A stretch of DNA of 6,034 bases from Acidobacteriota bacterium. GTDB taxonomy: Bacteria; Acidobacteriota; Terriglobia; Terriglobales; Acidobacteriaceae. Positions 1-6,034 of the stretch are shown here, piece after piece. The first letter of the stretch is position 1, and each line of letters opens with the position of its first letter. The notes beneath the pieces were generated by a model. That model was not told the origin of the DNA, ran no database searches, and was given only the letters and a program-made list of their open reading frames with translations. The DNA lies in assembly GCA_019510535.1 (NCBI GenBank), contig JAEKKE010000270.1, positions 1 to 6,034 of the forward strand. The letters are read 5' to 3'. Position numbers and translations under genes: made by a program.

Positions 1-1
1 C

Positions 2-1072
2 GCTAACGGCATCGTTGTGCACTTCAACTATGTTGGCACCCACGGCGTGCACCTGCCCATCAACTATCGTCCGAACGACCTTCGCGATCAGTACTGGGGT
101 GCGCCCGGAAGCCAGTCTCAAATCGACTATCTCAACACCCCGGTGGCGAATCCATTCTACGGAAATTCACTCGCAGGTCCGCTGGCCACGCCGACGACCG
201 TGCAGCGGGTGCAGTTGCTCTCGCTGTATCCGCAGTACACGCCGAACACAGGTATGTCGAACGGTTCCATCACCGTAGCCCAGATGGGGATCGGGGCCTC
301 CATCTTCAACGCGGCGCAGGCCTTCATAACCATCCAGCGTTCGAAGAATCTTTCGGCAACCGTCAGTTACACCTTTTCTAAGTTGATGGGCAATGGCACG
401 CCTTCGCTGACCGCCTTTCTCAACGCTAACTACTTCAACGGAAGCCCCGGCATTCAGAACAGCTATCACATTCAGGATAAGGAGTGGTCTGTGCTCTCGA
501 CGGACATTCCTCATCGCATCGTTGCGAACGCCAACTACACGCTGCCTTTCGGCCGTGGCCAGTCATTTGGAAGCAACGTGAGTGGATGGATGAACCAGGT
601 CATCGGCGGATGGAAGCTCAACGGCATTGTTTCCATTCAGTCGGGTTACACGCTCGGCATTACGCAGACCGGCGGTCAGGCCTACTCCGGCGGGCGTCCC
701 TTCTTTGTCTCTGGGGTCGAACCTCTTACCTCGGGTGACGTTCATCAACGCCTCGGCGGTAACGGCCAGACACAGGGCTATCTCAATCCCAACGCCTTCC
801 GCAAAGCAACCGCCTTCGAACTTGGGGATACGCCTCGCTTCTCTGGCCGGATGCGCAGCCCGGTTGGCTTCCAGGATGACCTGTCTCTGCTGAAGGACTT
901 CGCCATTCACGAGCGTCTCGGATTGCAGTTCCGTCTCGAGGCCTTCAACTTCCTCAACAAGGTGCAGTTCGGCGTGCCGAACACTCAGTTTGGGTCCGCG
1001 ACGTTCGGCGCCATCACCACGCAGGCAAACCTTCCACGCAACATTCAGGCCGCGCTCAAGCTGACGTTCTAA
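2..1072 (+). CDS. Oar-like TonB-dependent-receptor-type outer-membrane protein, C-terminal part (5' end outside window)
   Basis: The reading frame is open from the left edge to TAA at 1070-1072, giving 356 visible residues of a protein family usually about 1000-1200 residues long. A GTG at 17 lies inside conserved barrel sequence, so it is not the start. Landmarks of acidobacterial Oar-like barrels appear in order: a YVGTHG strand motif at 29-46, DIPHRIVANANYTLPFGRG from about 500, GGWKLNGIVSIQSGY from about 605, LNPNAF at 782-799, and LQFRLEAFNFLN at 923-958. The protein ends in LKLTF; a terminal aromatic residue, usually Phe, is the outer-membrane-barrel assembly signal. The N-terminal signal peptide, carboxypeptidase-regulatory-like domain and plug would lie upstream and cannot be judged. 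The likely place of action is the outer membrane, with uptake or export of an unknown substrate. It converges on the VWFA/barrel operon and is probably a separate transcription unit. The family assignment is confident; the function is not known. Confidence 0.9.
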   Translation, partial: ANGIVVHFNYVGTHGVHLPINYRPNDLRDQYWGAPGSQSQIDYLNTPVANPFYGNSLAGPLATPTTVQRVQLLSLYPQYTPNTGMSNGSITVAQMGIGASIFNAAQAFITIQRSKNLSATVSYTFSKLMGNGTPSLTAFLNANYFNGSPGIQNSYHIQDKEWSVLSTDIPHRIVANANYTLPFGRGQSFGSNVSGWMNQVIGGWKLNGIVSIQSGYTLGITQTGGQAYSGGRPFFVSGVEPLTSGDVHQRLGGNGQTQGYLNPNAFRKATAFELGDTPRFSGRMRSPVGFQDDLSLLKDFAIHERLGLQFRLEAFNFLNKVQFGVPNTQFGSATFGAITTQANLPRNIQAALKLTF

Positions 1073-1092
1073 GTAGTCCCTGCATTCGTTGC

Positions 1093-1125
1093 CCCATTCT
1101 TCGCGGCTTCTTTGCGAAGAATGGG
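1093..1125. terminator. Perfect 12-bp stem-loop between convergent genes, probable bidirectional terminator
   Basis: Arm CCCATTCTTCGC (1093-1104) is exactly complementary to GCGAAGAATGGG (1114-1125), with a 9-nt loop (1105-1113). It starts 20 nt after the stop codon of the left gene and lies 52 nt past the stop of the VWFA gene, so both converging transcripts would form it. Neither side carries a T-tract, so it is not a textbook intrinsic terminator. It could instead stop RNA decay, aid factor-dependent termination, or be a dispersed palindromic repeat. The structure is seen directly; its role is inferred. Confidence 0.6.
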
Positions 1126-1132
1126 ATATCGA

Positions 1133-1165
1133 GAGTATCGGTTTCCATACGGGAGTATCGATTTC
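1133..1165. repeat. Short imperfect direct repeat in the convergent intergenic region
   Basis: GAGTATCGGTTTC (1133-1145) recurs as GAGTATCGATTTC (1153-1165), with 12 of 13 bases identical and a 20-bp period. It lies between the stem-loop and the end of the VWFA gene. With only two copies it could be a small duplication or a degenerate protein-binding site; no function can be assigned. Confidence 0.4.
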
Positions 1166-1177
1166 GATTAGTTTCAG

Positions 1178-3298
1178 TTACTGCACTTCAACCTTGGCCG
1201 ACCAGAAGAAGCTCTTCTGGTCGGTTGCGCCCAGGACGGTTATCTGGCACTGGTACTCGCCGGGTTCAAGCTGGTCCAGCGGAATCGTCATGGCGATTGG
1301 GGTAATGTGCAGTTGTGTGTTGCCGGCGTTCGATGCAATGACCGTCGGTGTCTGCATGGCAACCTCCTGCTTCCCATCGTGAGTACGGAAGAAGGTGGCA
1401 TACGCCAGCAGGGGCTCAGGTGGAGTAGTGCCCTGCTGGTAAGCCTGCAGAAAGATGGTAGCCGGCCGCGCATGGTGAAAGACGCGTGTGACCGAAGGGA
1501 CCAGCTTCTCTCCGCCCAGCATCAGCGGATTGACCGCATCGTTCTTCGCCTGTTGCTTCTGCTTTTCTACATTGAACAGCGCCTGTGAGGCTGCCACACG
1601 CTGGCTGCTCAGAACCACGGAGCTTATCGCAAGGCGCTCAACCTGCTTGTTGAGATTGGGGACGGTGAAGTTGGCCTGGTAGGTTCCAATGCGGCCGGTC
1701 TCATTGTCGCGGGCGAGGAACTTGATCAAGTACTTGCCGGGCAGCAGCGTGAAACCGGCGTCGTATTGGATCGGGCGACGAGCCAGCTCCTGGGCGGTTG
1801 AATCCGAGAGCTTGATGTCGACAGAGTCCCGCAGGTTCTGCACGGTGGATCCGTAGCTGTCCTTTACCTCGCCGATGAAGTCGATCAGCGTATGCTGCGA
1901 GCCGCGCTTCTTGGCGAGCGCCAGCTCACGTCCCGGGATTTTTACGGCAATAGGCACGAAGTACTCCGCACGATTGAGTTGGAAGTAGTTCACTTCCAGC
2001 GCGATAGTGAGGTCCGTGACGGGGTCGGGTTGCATGAGCGCATCTTCAAGCTGGCGCTCTTTGTCCGCAGTATTGAACTTGGAGTAGTCCTTGCCGGCGT
2101 AGTAACCCTGGCGATACTCGAGGGTCGCTTCCTGCCCGTTGTTGAGTGTGATCTTGATGCGGCGGAACTTACCGTCCTTCTCTCCGTTGGTTGTGTAGTA
2201 GCCGAGAAGATAGTAGCTGGACATGGCCTCCTGCGCATTGCGAATGCCGCGGGTGAGGTCGTTGTTATCCAGCAGCGCTTTCCCACCGGTGTCGGAGGCC
2301 AGCGCGTAGAGAGTGTCCTGCGACTGGGCGCGCATATTGGTGACCGAGGTGGCCGATGCACCGGTGTACATGGCCAGTCCGCCGGGCGAGCTCTGTGTGG
2401 CATCGCCCATCGGCGGAGTGGCTACCAGGCCGCGGGCATCGATCGGCCAGAAGGAGACGCCTGCGCGGATGGCTGCATTGGTGGTGGCATGCATCTGTGC
2501 CTGGTTGTTGAGGCCATTCAGGCTCAAGCCCGAACCGAAGTAGAGCAGCGACTTCTTCTCACTCAACCGTCCCAGCATCTCGGCGGCTGTTTGCAGCGCA
2601 GCGAGCTGGCGATCGGTATTGAAGATGTTGAACTCGGCGTCATCCTGTCCAAAGGCTGCTCCGGGGTCGGAGGTGTCGTCGCCGGAGTTATCGCCTGCCA
2701 TGCCCTGGCCTTCGCCGACAATCATCGTGCTCAGGATGGAGAGCAGACGGTTGCGGTCAGCGGAGAAGTCCTGCAGCACATCCACGGAGCCGCCGCCGTA
2801 GCGCAGAAGCGCTACGAGATCCTCCGGAAGCATCTGTGTGCGAATGAATTTTTCTGCAGCCTGCAGGGCTCGCAACTGATCCGGTGGAGACATCGATGTC
2901 ATATCGAAGTACATCGCCAGCAGGCGATGATCGCGATACTTCGGCGTTGCCGCGGACTCGCCGGCGATCTGCGTGCGGCTGAGCTTATCGTAGATCTTTA
3001 TCTTCTCGTCGTTCTTTGCCGGTTCCAACGGTACGGCAGCGGATGGGGCAGAGAGCTTTTGGAACTCGAAGAGCTTGATGTTCTGCTCTGTACCGTTCTC
3101 CGTAATGGTGAAGTCCTTCGCCGTCAGGCCAGGGATGGTGTTGCCCTTCTTGTCTTTGACGGTCACGGTCTCGACGACAAGGTTCGACGTCACTTTCATG
3201 GTGAAGACCTGGTCTTGCCCATCACCCTGCGGCTTGTTGGTGCCGGTCTGTTGGGCGGTGAGCGTCGTTGCGAGCAGCAGTGGCAGAAGTTTGCGCAT
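1178..3298 (-). CDS. Exported VWFA-related acidobacterial protein (TIGR03436-like)
   Basis: A complete 706-residue protein. Residues 1-15 look like a short Sec signal peptide (Arg-Lys, then a Leu-rich core, likely cleaved after Ala15) without a lipobox Cys. Residues 33-80 form a beta-rich segment typical of this family (VTSNLVVETVTVKDKKG, then GLTAKDFTITENG). The von Willebrand A-like domain spans roughly 124-365: the first strand LLAMYFDMTSM (126-136), PEDLVALLRYGG, an acidic Gly/Asp-rich loop (195-222), KKSLLYFGSGLSLNG (248-262), WPIDARGLV (284-292) and the hallmark SYYLLGYYTT (361-370), followed by YRQGYYAGK (395-403). The C-terminal part, 430-706, contains two beta-rich Ig-like segments, including LLPGKYLIKFLARD and LEPGEYQCQITV. 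The metal site is not canonical: D132-M-T-S-M replaces DxSxS. The ATG at 3298 is chosen because it begins the signal peptide and overlaps the upstream stop as TAATG. Its expression is therefore probably coupled to the preceding barrel gene. Likely periplasmic or surface-exposed adhesion or scaffold protein; ligand unknown. Confidence 0.9.
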   Translation of the reverse strand: MRKLLPLLLATTLTAQQTGTNKPQGDGQDQVFTMKVTSNLVVETVTVKDKKGNTIPGLTAKDFTITENGTEQNIKLFEFQKLSAPSAAVPLEPAKNDEKIKIYDKLSRTQIAGESAATPKYRDHRLLAMYFDMTSMSPPDQLRALQAAEKFIRTQMLPEDLVALLRYGGGSVDVLQDFSADRNRLLSILSTMIVGEGQGMAGDNSGDDTSDPGAAFGQDDAEFNIFNTDRQLAALQTAAEMLGRLSEKKSLLYFGSGLSLNGLNNQAQMHATTNAAIRAGVSFWPIDARGLVATPPMGDATQSSPGGLAMYTGASATSVTNMRAQSQDTLYALASDTGGKALLDNNDLTRGIRNAQEAMSSYYLLGYYTTNGEKDGKFRRIKITLNNGQEATLEYRQGYYAGKDYSKFNTADKERQLEDALMQPDPVTDLTIALEVNYFQLNRAEYFVPIAVKIPGRELALAKKRGSQHTLIDFIGEVKDSYGSTVQNLRDSVDIKLSDSTAQELARRPIQYDAGFTLLPGKYLIKFLARDNETGRIGTYQANFTVPNLNKQVERLAISSVVLSSQRVAASQALFNVEKQKQQAKNDAVNPLMLGGEKLVPSVTRVFHHARPATIFLQAYQQGTTPPEPLLAYATFFRTHDGKQEVAMQTPTVIASNAGNTQLHITPIAMTIPLDQLEPGEYQCQITVLGATDQKSFFWSAKVEVQ
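1198..1224. other. Perfect 12-bp inverted repeat inside the 3' end of the VWFA gene
   Basis: Arm CCGACCAGAAGA (1198-1209) is exactly complementary to TCTTCTGGTCGG (1213-1224), with a 3-nt spacer AGC. It encodes part of the last residues (around DQKSFFWSA) and ends 18 nt before the stop codon in the direction of transcription. In the VWFA mRNA it would form a strong hairpin just before the stop; in read-through from the left gene it would be the second hairpin after 1093-1125. No T-tract follows on either strand. A role in termination or mRNA protection is inferred. Confidence 0.5.
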
Positions 3299-3313
3299 TA
3301 GAAACGAAGCCTC
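3298..3313 (-). promoter_or_regulatory. Stop-start overlap (TAATG) with weak ribosome binding site
   Basis: Read on the minus strand, the barrel gene ends in TAA (3300-3298) and the VWFA gene starts with ATG (3298-3296), sharing one A. The best Shine-Dalgarno-like sequence is GAGG (complement of 3310-3313), 11 nt before the ATG, slightly far and short. A weak site plus an overlapping stop favours translation of the VWFA gene by ribosomes finishing the barrel gene. The overlap is seen; the coupling is inferred. Confidence 0.7.
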
Positions 3314-6034
3314 GAGACGAATTGCACGGAACGCGTGTCGTTCCAGGTGGCGGGGAGGCCAAACTGGGTGGAGGTGAGCGTTGTGTTCCAGCGGGTAAAG
3401 GCGACGTGATTCAGTGCATTGGTTACATCAGCACGGATATCCAGGTTCATGTCGCTCTTCAGGCGGAAGGTGCGTGCGAGTGATGCATTCAGGCGAAACT
3501 GACCAGGGCCGGTAATGGAGTTGCGGCCTGCGTTGCCGAAGGTGCCGGCGGCGGGTGCGGTAAATGCTGCGGGATTCAGATGCAGCCCTGCAGGCGCGGC
3601 GTAGACATCTGCACCTGTCAGTTGCGCGCGCAGGTTATTACTAACCCCGGTGCCGGGTGTCGCTACGGGATAGATCGGTGTCTGCGGTTCTCCGCTATTG
3701 AGCATGATCTGGCTAAGCACCGTCCACTCCTTGAACAAGGTGCCCGCCTTCCCGCTCATCAGCGTGCCACCACCAACGCCCATGCCGGTGGTGTACTGGG
3801 CCGTCAGCGAGAGCGTGTGACGCTGATTGAAGGCTGAGCGTCCGCGTTCTGCCCGCAGGTCACGCCAGTTCTGCGCAACCGTCGTGTCGTTCTTGGTGGT
3901 GGGAGCGGGTACGGCAAAGGGATTCTGCGAGGTGGCACCTGTGCCGGACGATGCGTTTTGTCCGCCGAGGAAGGATGCATTGTCGATAGCGTTGGCGTAG
4001 GTGTAGTCCAGCGATGCGGTAAATCCGTTATGCAGGCGGCGGCGAAGTTGTACCTGTCCCGCGTGACGCGTGGAGTTACCGCCCGAGGTCAGATAGGTGA
4101 AGCCGTTCGGGCACGAAGGGCACAGGTCCGTGCCGCCATAGGCATAAGTGTTTGGCAGGATCTGCTGGGCCGCATGCGTGCCTTTCAGGCCGTTGTAGGT
4201 GGCGGTCAACTGCAGCGAGAACGGAAGATCACGTTGAATGGCGAGCTGCCAATCCTGTACATAGCCCGCACGGAATCTCGGATCGACGGCGAAGGTATTG
4301 GAGGTGATGCCAGCGCAGTTCTGAAAACCGTTGGCCAGGGTGATGGGGCAAGTGCTCGAACGTTGTACGGACAAGGAACGCGAGAGCGGCGCCTGCTGGG
4401 CAAGTTTCAGCGCGGTGGTCTGATAGACAGAGCTATCGAAGTAAATGCCATAGCCTGCCCGTACGACAACAGAGGACGCAGGAATCGGCCGCCATGCGAC
4501 GCCGACACGCGGCTGGAAGGCCTTGCGGAATGGACGGATGAGCGAGTCGGGATAGTGTTGTCCGGTCAGGCTGCCAGTTGGGGAAGAGGCCAGCACCTGC
4601 GAGACAGCCGAGAAGTCCGGCAAGATATCGAGATTCACCATACGATCTTTCAGCTCGGTGATGGGCGCTCCGTACTCCCAGCTGATGCCGGCCTTGACAG
4701 TGAAAGTCGGTGTCATGCGGAAGTCGTCGTCGGCATAGGCCCTGATGACGTTCTGGCGGAAGTACTTGTCGGGGTTGCCGGTAGCAAGGGTGCTGGTATC
4801 GGGCACGCCGATCAGGAAGCCCGCAAGATCGTTGCCGGTAGCCGTGCCGGTAAAGCTGAATGAGCCGCGCGGATTCTCCTGCGTGAAGTAGTTGAACTGC
4901 TGACGCCGATACTCGCCGCCGAAGGTCATGTTGTGGCGTCCGCGATTCCACTGCATGGCACCGGTGACGGTCTGCGTCTGGTTGCGGTTGTATGCCGGAA
5001 TCCCATCGGTCAGGCCGACGATACCGCTGGCGAAGGAAAGCGTTGGGGGGCCGTAGTTGAACGGGTCCTGGTTATTGCCGGAGATGCCGGCATTGCCGGA
5101 GACGTTGGTGCGGCCCTGAAAGTAGGCAGTGGTGCGCTGCGTCTGGCGTGCAAACTTATAGCCGACGTTGAAGGACCAGCGGCCATTGATGCGATGCGAC
5201 CAGTTCACGCCTCCGGCAAGGCCGAAGTTCTTCTGGTGGTCGGTAAACTGGAAGATTGTGTTCGACGAGCTGCGAATCGACTGGAAGTTGAAGTTTCCAT
5301 AGACCTGGTTTTTTCGATTGACTGTCTTATCAACGCGCGCTTGCAGGGCATCCTGGTGCGAGCTGCTTAGAAGTGTTGTCTGATAGTTGTAGCGCGAGCT
5401 TCCGGAGAGATTCGGCAACGGATAAAACTGCAGCAGTGATGCCGCCTGCGGCGAGACGGGAACCTGATTGTTGGCGTAAGGAAGTCCGGTCGTCGGATTG
5501 ATGATGGGTGTGGAGACCGAAGAGAGATCGCCATTGCGTTGCACTTGTGTCGGCACCAGCGCTGAGGATGAGCTGGCATTGCTGTTCCGTGTCCATTGGT
5601 ACGCAAGAAAGAACGTAGGTGCATTGTTGCGGTTGGTCAGATGCGGAATACGCAATGGCCCACCGAGTGTGGCCAGGCCGGTGAAGCGGTAGTACGAAGG
5701 CTTAGGGACATCAAGGCCTGTGAGCGAGTACCGCTTCGCGTCGAAGATGGAACTGCCAACACTCATGATTCCGATACCGCCGTTGTAGAGCGAGCGCCGG
5801 TTGTTGCGGCGGTTGCCAATGGCCTGTGTCGCGGGAGGTGGCGGCGCGGCAGCGGCATCCTCTTTGGTATCGGAGCCCTTCTTTGCAGGCGTGGGCACGG
5901 CGGCAGTAATCACTGGAGCAATCGGCTGATCCGCGGGCTGTGCATGAATCTCCGCCAGAGGCAGTAGCTTCAGCTCGAACCTGGTTGCATCCGTGGCTGT
6001 TGAGGTGACGTTCACCTCCTGTGTGACTGTAGTA
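3298..6034 (-). CDS. Oar-like TonB-dependent-receptor-type outer-membrane protein with Pro/Ala-rich linker before the barrel (N-terminus outside window)
   Basis: The frame is open from the right edge to TAA at 3300-3298, giving 911 visible residues. Numbering from the first full codon, 1-30 (TTVTQEVNVTS...ELKLLPL) look like the end of a regulatory beta domain. Residues 35-80 are a Pro/Ala/Lys-rich, probably disordered linker ending in NRRNNRR. From about 80 the barrel region starts, with SIFDAKRYSLTG, LGGPLRIP (123-130), FFLAYQWTRN, VPTQVQRNGDLSS (160-172), NNQVPVSP and FYPLPN. Later landmarks are QNVIRAYADDDFRMTPTFTVKAGISWEYG, FQPRVGVAWRP, VVVRAGYGIYFD, YVQDWQLAIQRDLP, YNGLKGTHAAQQILPNTY and LNPAAF. 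It ends in QFVSRLRF with the terminal Phe expected of an outer-membrane barrel. A usual plug domain is not visible directly before the barrel. Only four Cys are present, paired in presumed surface loops (562/573 and a CPSC motif at 638-641). It is first in an operon with the VWFA gene. Substrate and energy coupling are unknown; the family call is firm. Confidence 0.9.
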   Translation of the reverse strand, partial: TTVTQEVNVTSTATDATRFELKLLPLAEIHAQPADQPIAPVITAAVPTPAKKGSDTKEDAAAAPPPPATQAIGNRRNNRRSLYNGGIGIMSVGSSIFDAKRYSLTGLDVPKPSYYRFTGLATLGGPLRIPHLTNRNNAPTFFLAYQWTRNSNASSSSALVPTQVQRNGDLSSVSTPIINPTTGLPYANNQVPVSPQAASLLQFYPLPNLSGSSRYNYQTTLLSSSHQDALQARVDKTVNRKNQVYGNFNFQSIRSSSNTIFQFTDHQKNFGLAGGVNWSHRINGRWSFNVGYKFARQTQRTTAYFQGRTNVSGNAGISGNNQDPFNYGPPTLSFASGIVGLTDGIPAYNRNQTQTVTGAMQWNRGRHNMTFGGEYRRQQFNYFTQENPRGSFSFTGTATGNDLAGFLIGVPDTSTLATGNPDKYFRQNVIRAYADDDFRMTPTFTVKAGISWEYGAPITELKDRMVNLDILPDFSAVSQVLASSPTGSLTGQHYPDSLIRPFRKAFQPRVGVAWRPIPASSVVVRAGYGIYFDSSVYQTTALKLAQQAPLSRSLSVQRSSTCPITLANGFQNCAGITSNTFAVDPRFRAGYVQDWQLAIQRDLPFSLQLTATYNGLKGTHAAQQILPNTYAYGGTDLCPSCPNGFTYLTSGGNSTRHAGQVQLRRRLHNGFTASLDYTYANAIDNASFLGGQNASSGTGATSQNPFAVPAPTTKNDTTVAQNWRDLRAERGRSAFNQRHTLSLTAQYTTGMGVGGGTLMSGKAGTLFKEWTVLSQIMLNSGEPQTPIYPVATPGTGVSNNLRAQLTGADVYAAPAGLHLNPAAFTAPAAGTFGNAGRNSITGPGQFRLNASLARTFRLKSDMNLDIRADVTNALNHVAFTRWNTTLTSTQFGLPATWNDTRSVQFVSRLRF

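Noticed and set aside
17..19. GTG as the start codon of the left-hand barrel
   Set aside because: The frame is open upstream to the edge, and the codon lies in a conserved strand motif near the middle of this family's barrel, so the gene begins outside the window.
15..278. An 87-codon plus-strand frame overlapping the left-hand barrel
   Set aside because: The barrel frame across the same bases carries the YVGTHG motif and continues through later barrel motifs; the overlapping frame is Arg/Ser/Thr-rich with no recognisable motif.
1892..3301. A 469-codon open frame on the plus strand, antisense to the VWFA gene
   Set aside because: The minus-strand frame encodes a clear signal peptide and recognisable VWFA-family motifs. 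The antisense translation is rich in Val, Leu, Arg and Gly without recognisable domains, as expected for a mirror frame in GC-rich DNA.
3958..4863. A 301-codon open frame on the plus strand, antisense to the large barrel gene
   Set aside because: It is fully covered by conserved barrel sequence on the other strand, and its translation shows no family motif or credible start context.
5074..5102. Direct repeat ATTGCCGGAGA at 5074-5084 and 5092-5102
   Set aside because: It encodes a short Ser-Gly-Asn-rich loop of the barrel (SGNAGISGN). Simple codon reuse in a low-complexity loop explains it.
6013..6020. AGGAG directly abutting a GTG on the minus strand, looking like a start site for the right-hand barrel
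   Set aside because: There is no spacer between the purine run and the GTG, the frame continues open to the window edge (TTVTQE), and no signal peptide follows. It is internal coding sequence.

Overview
The window looks like chromosomal DNA of an acidobacterium, most likely in the class Terriglobia (subdivision 1). The basis is GC-rich coding sequence that fills almost the whole window, two large Oar-like (TonB-dependent-receptor-type) outer-membrane barrels, and a VWFA-related protein of the type recurrent in Acidobacteria. The genus cannot be told from the sequence. No RNA gene, CRISPR array, insertion sequence or phage gene was seen.

Layout: (1) 2-1072, plus strand: the C-terminal part of an Oar-like outer-membrane barrel that begins before the window. 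(2) 1073-1177: a short convergent intergenic region with a perfect 12-bp stem-loop and a short imperfect direct repeat. (3) 1178-3298, minus strand: a complete exported VWFA-related protein of 706 residues; a second perfect 12-bp inverted repeat lies inside its last codons. (4) 3298-6034, minus strand: a large Oar-like barrel whose N-terminus is off the right edge. Its stop codon and the start codon of the VWFA gene share one base (TAATG), so the two form a tightly coupled operon read right to left.

Working model (inference): the right-hand barrel sits in the outer membrane, and the VWFA protein is exported by its signal peptide and acts in the periplasm or at the cell surface, possibly as a partner of that barrel. 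The visible part of this barrel has a Pro/Ala-rich linker where a plug domain would normally directly precede the barrel, so it may not be a standard energised receptor. The left-hand barrel belongs to the same broad superfamily, is transcribed towards this operon, and probably forms a separate unit. No substrate can be assigned to either barrel.

The most notable points are the barrel/VWFA translational-coupling arrangement, the apparently plug-less receptor architecture, and the two strong hairpins lacking T-tracts at the convergent junction. No clearly new system is proven by this window alone.
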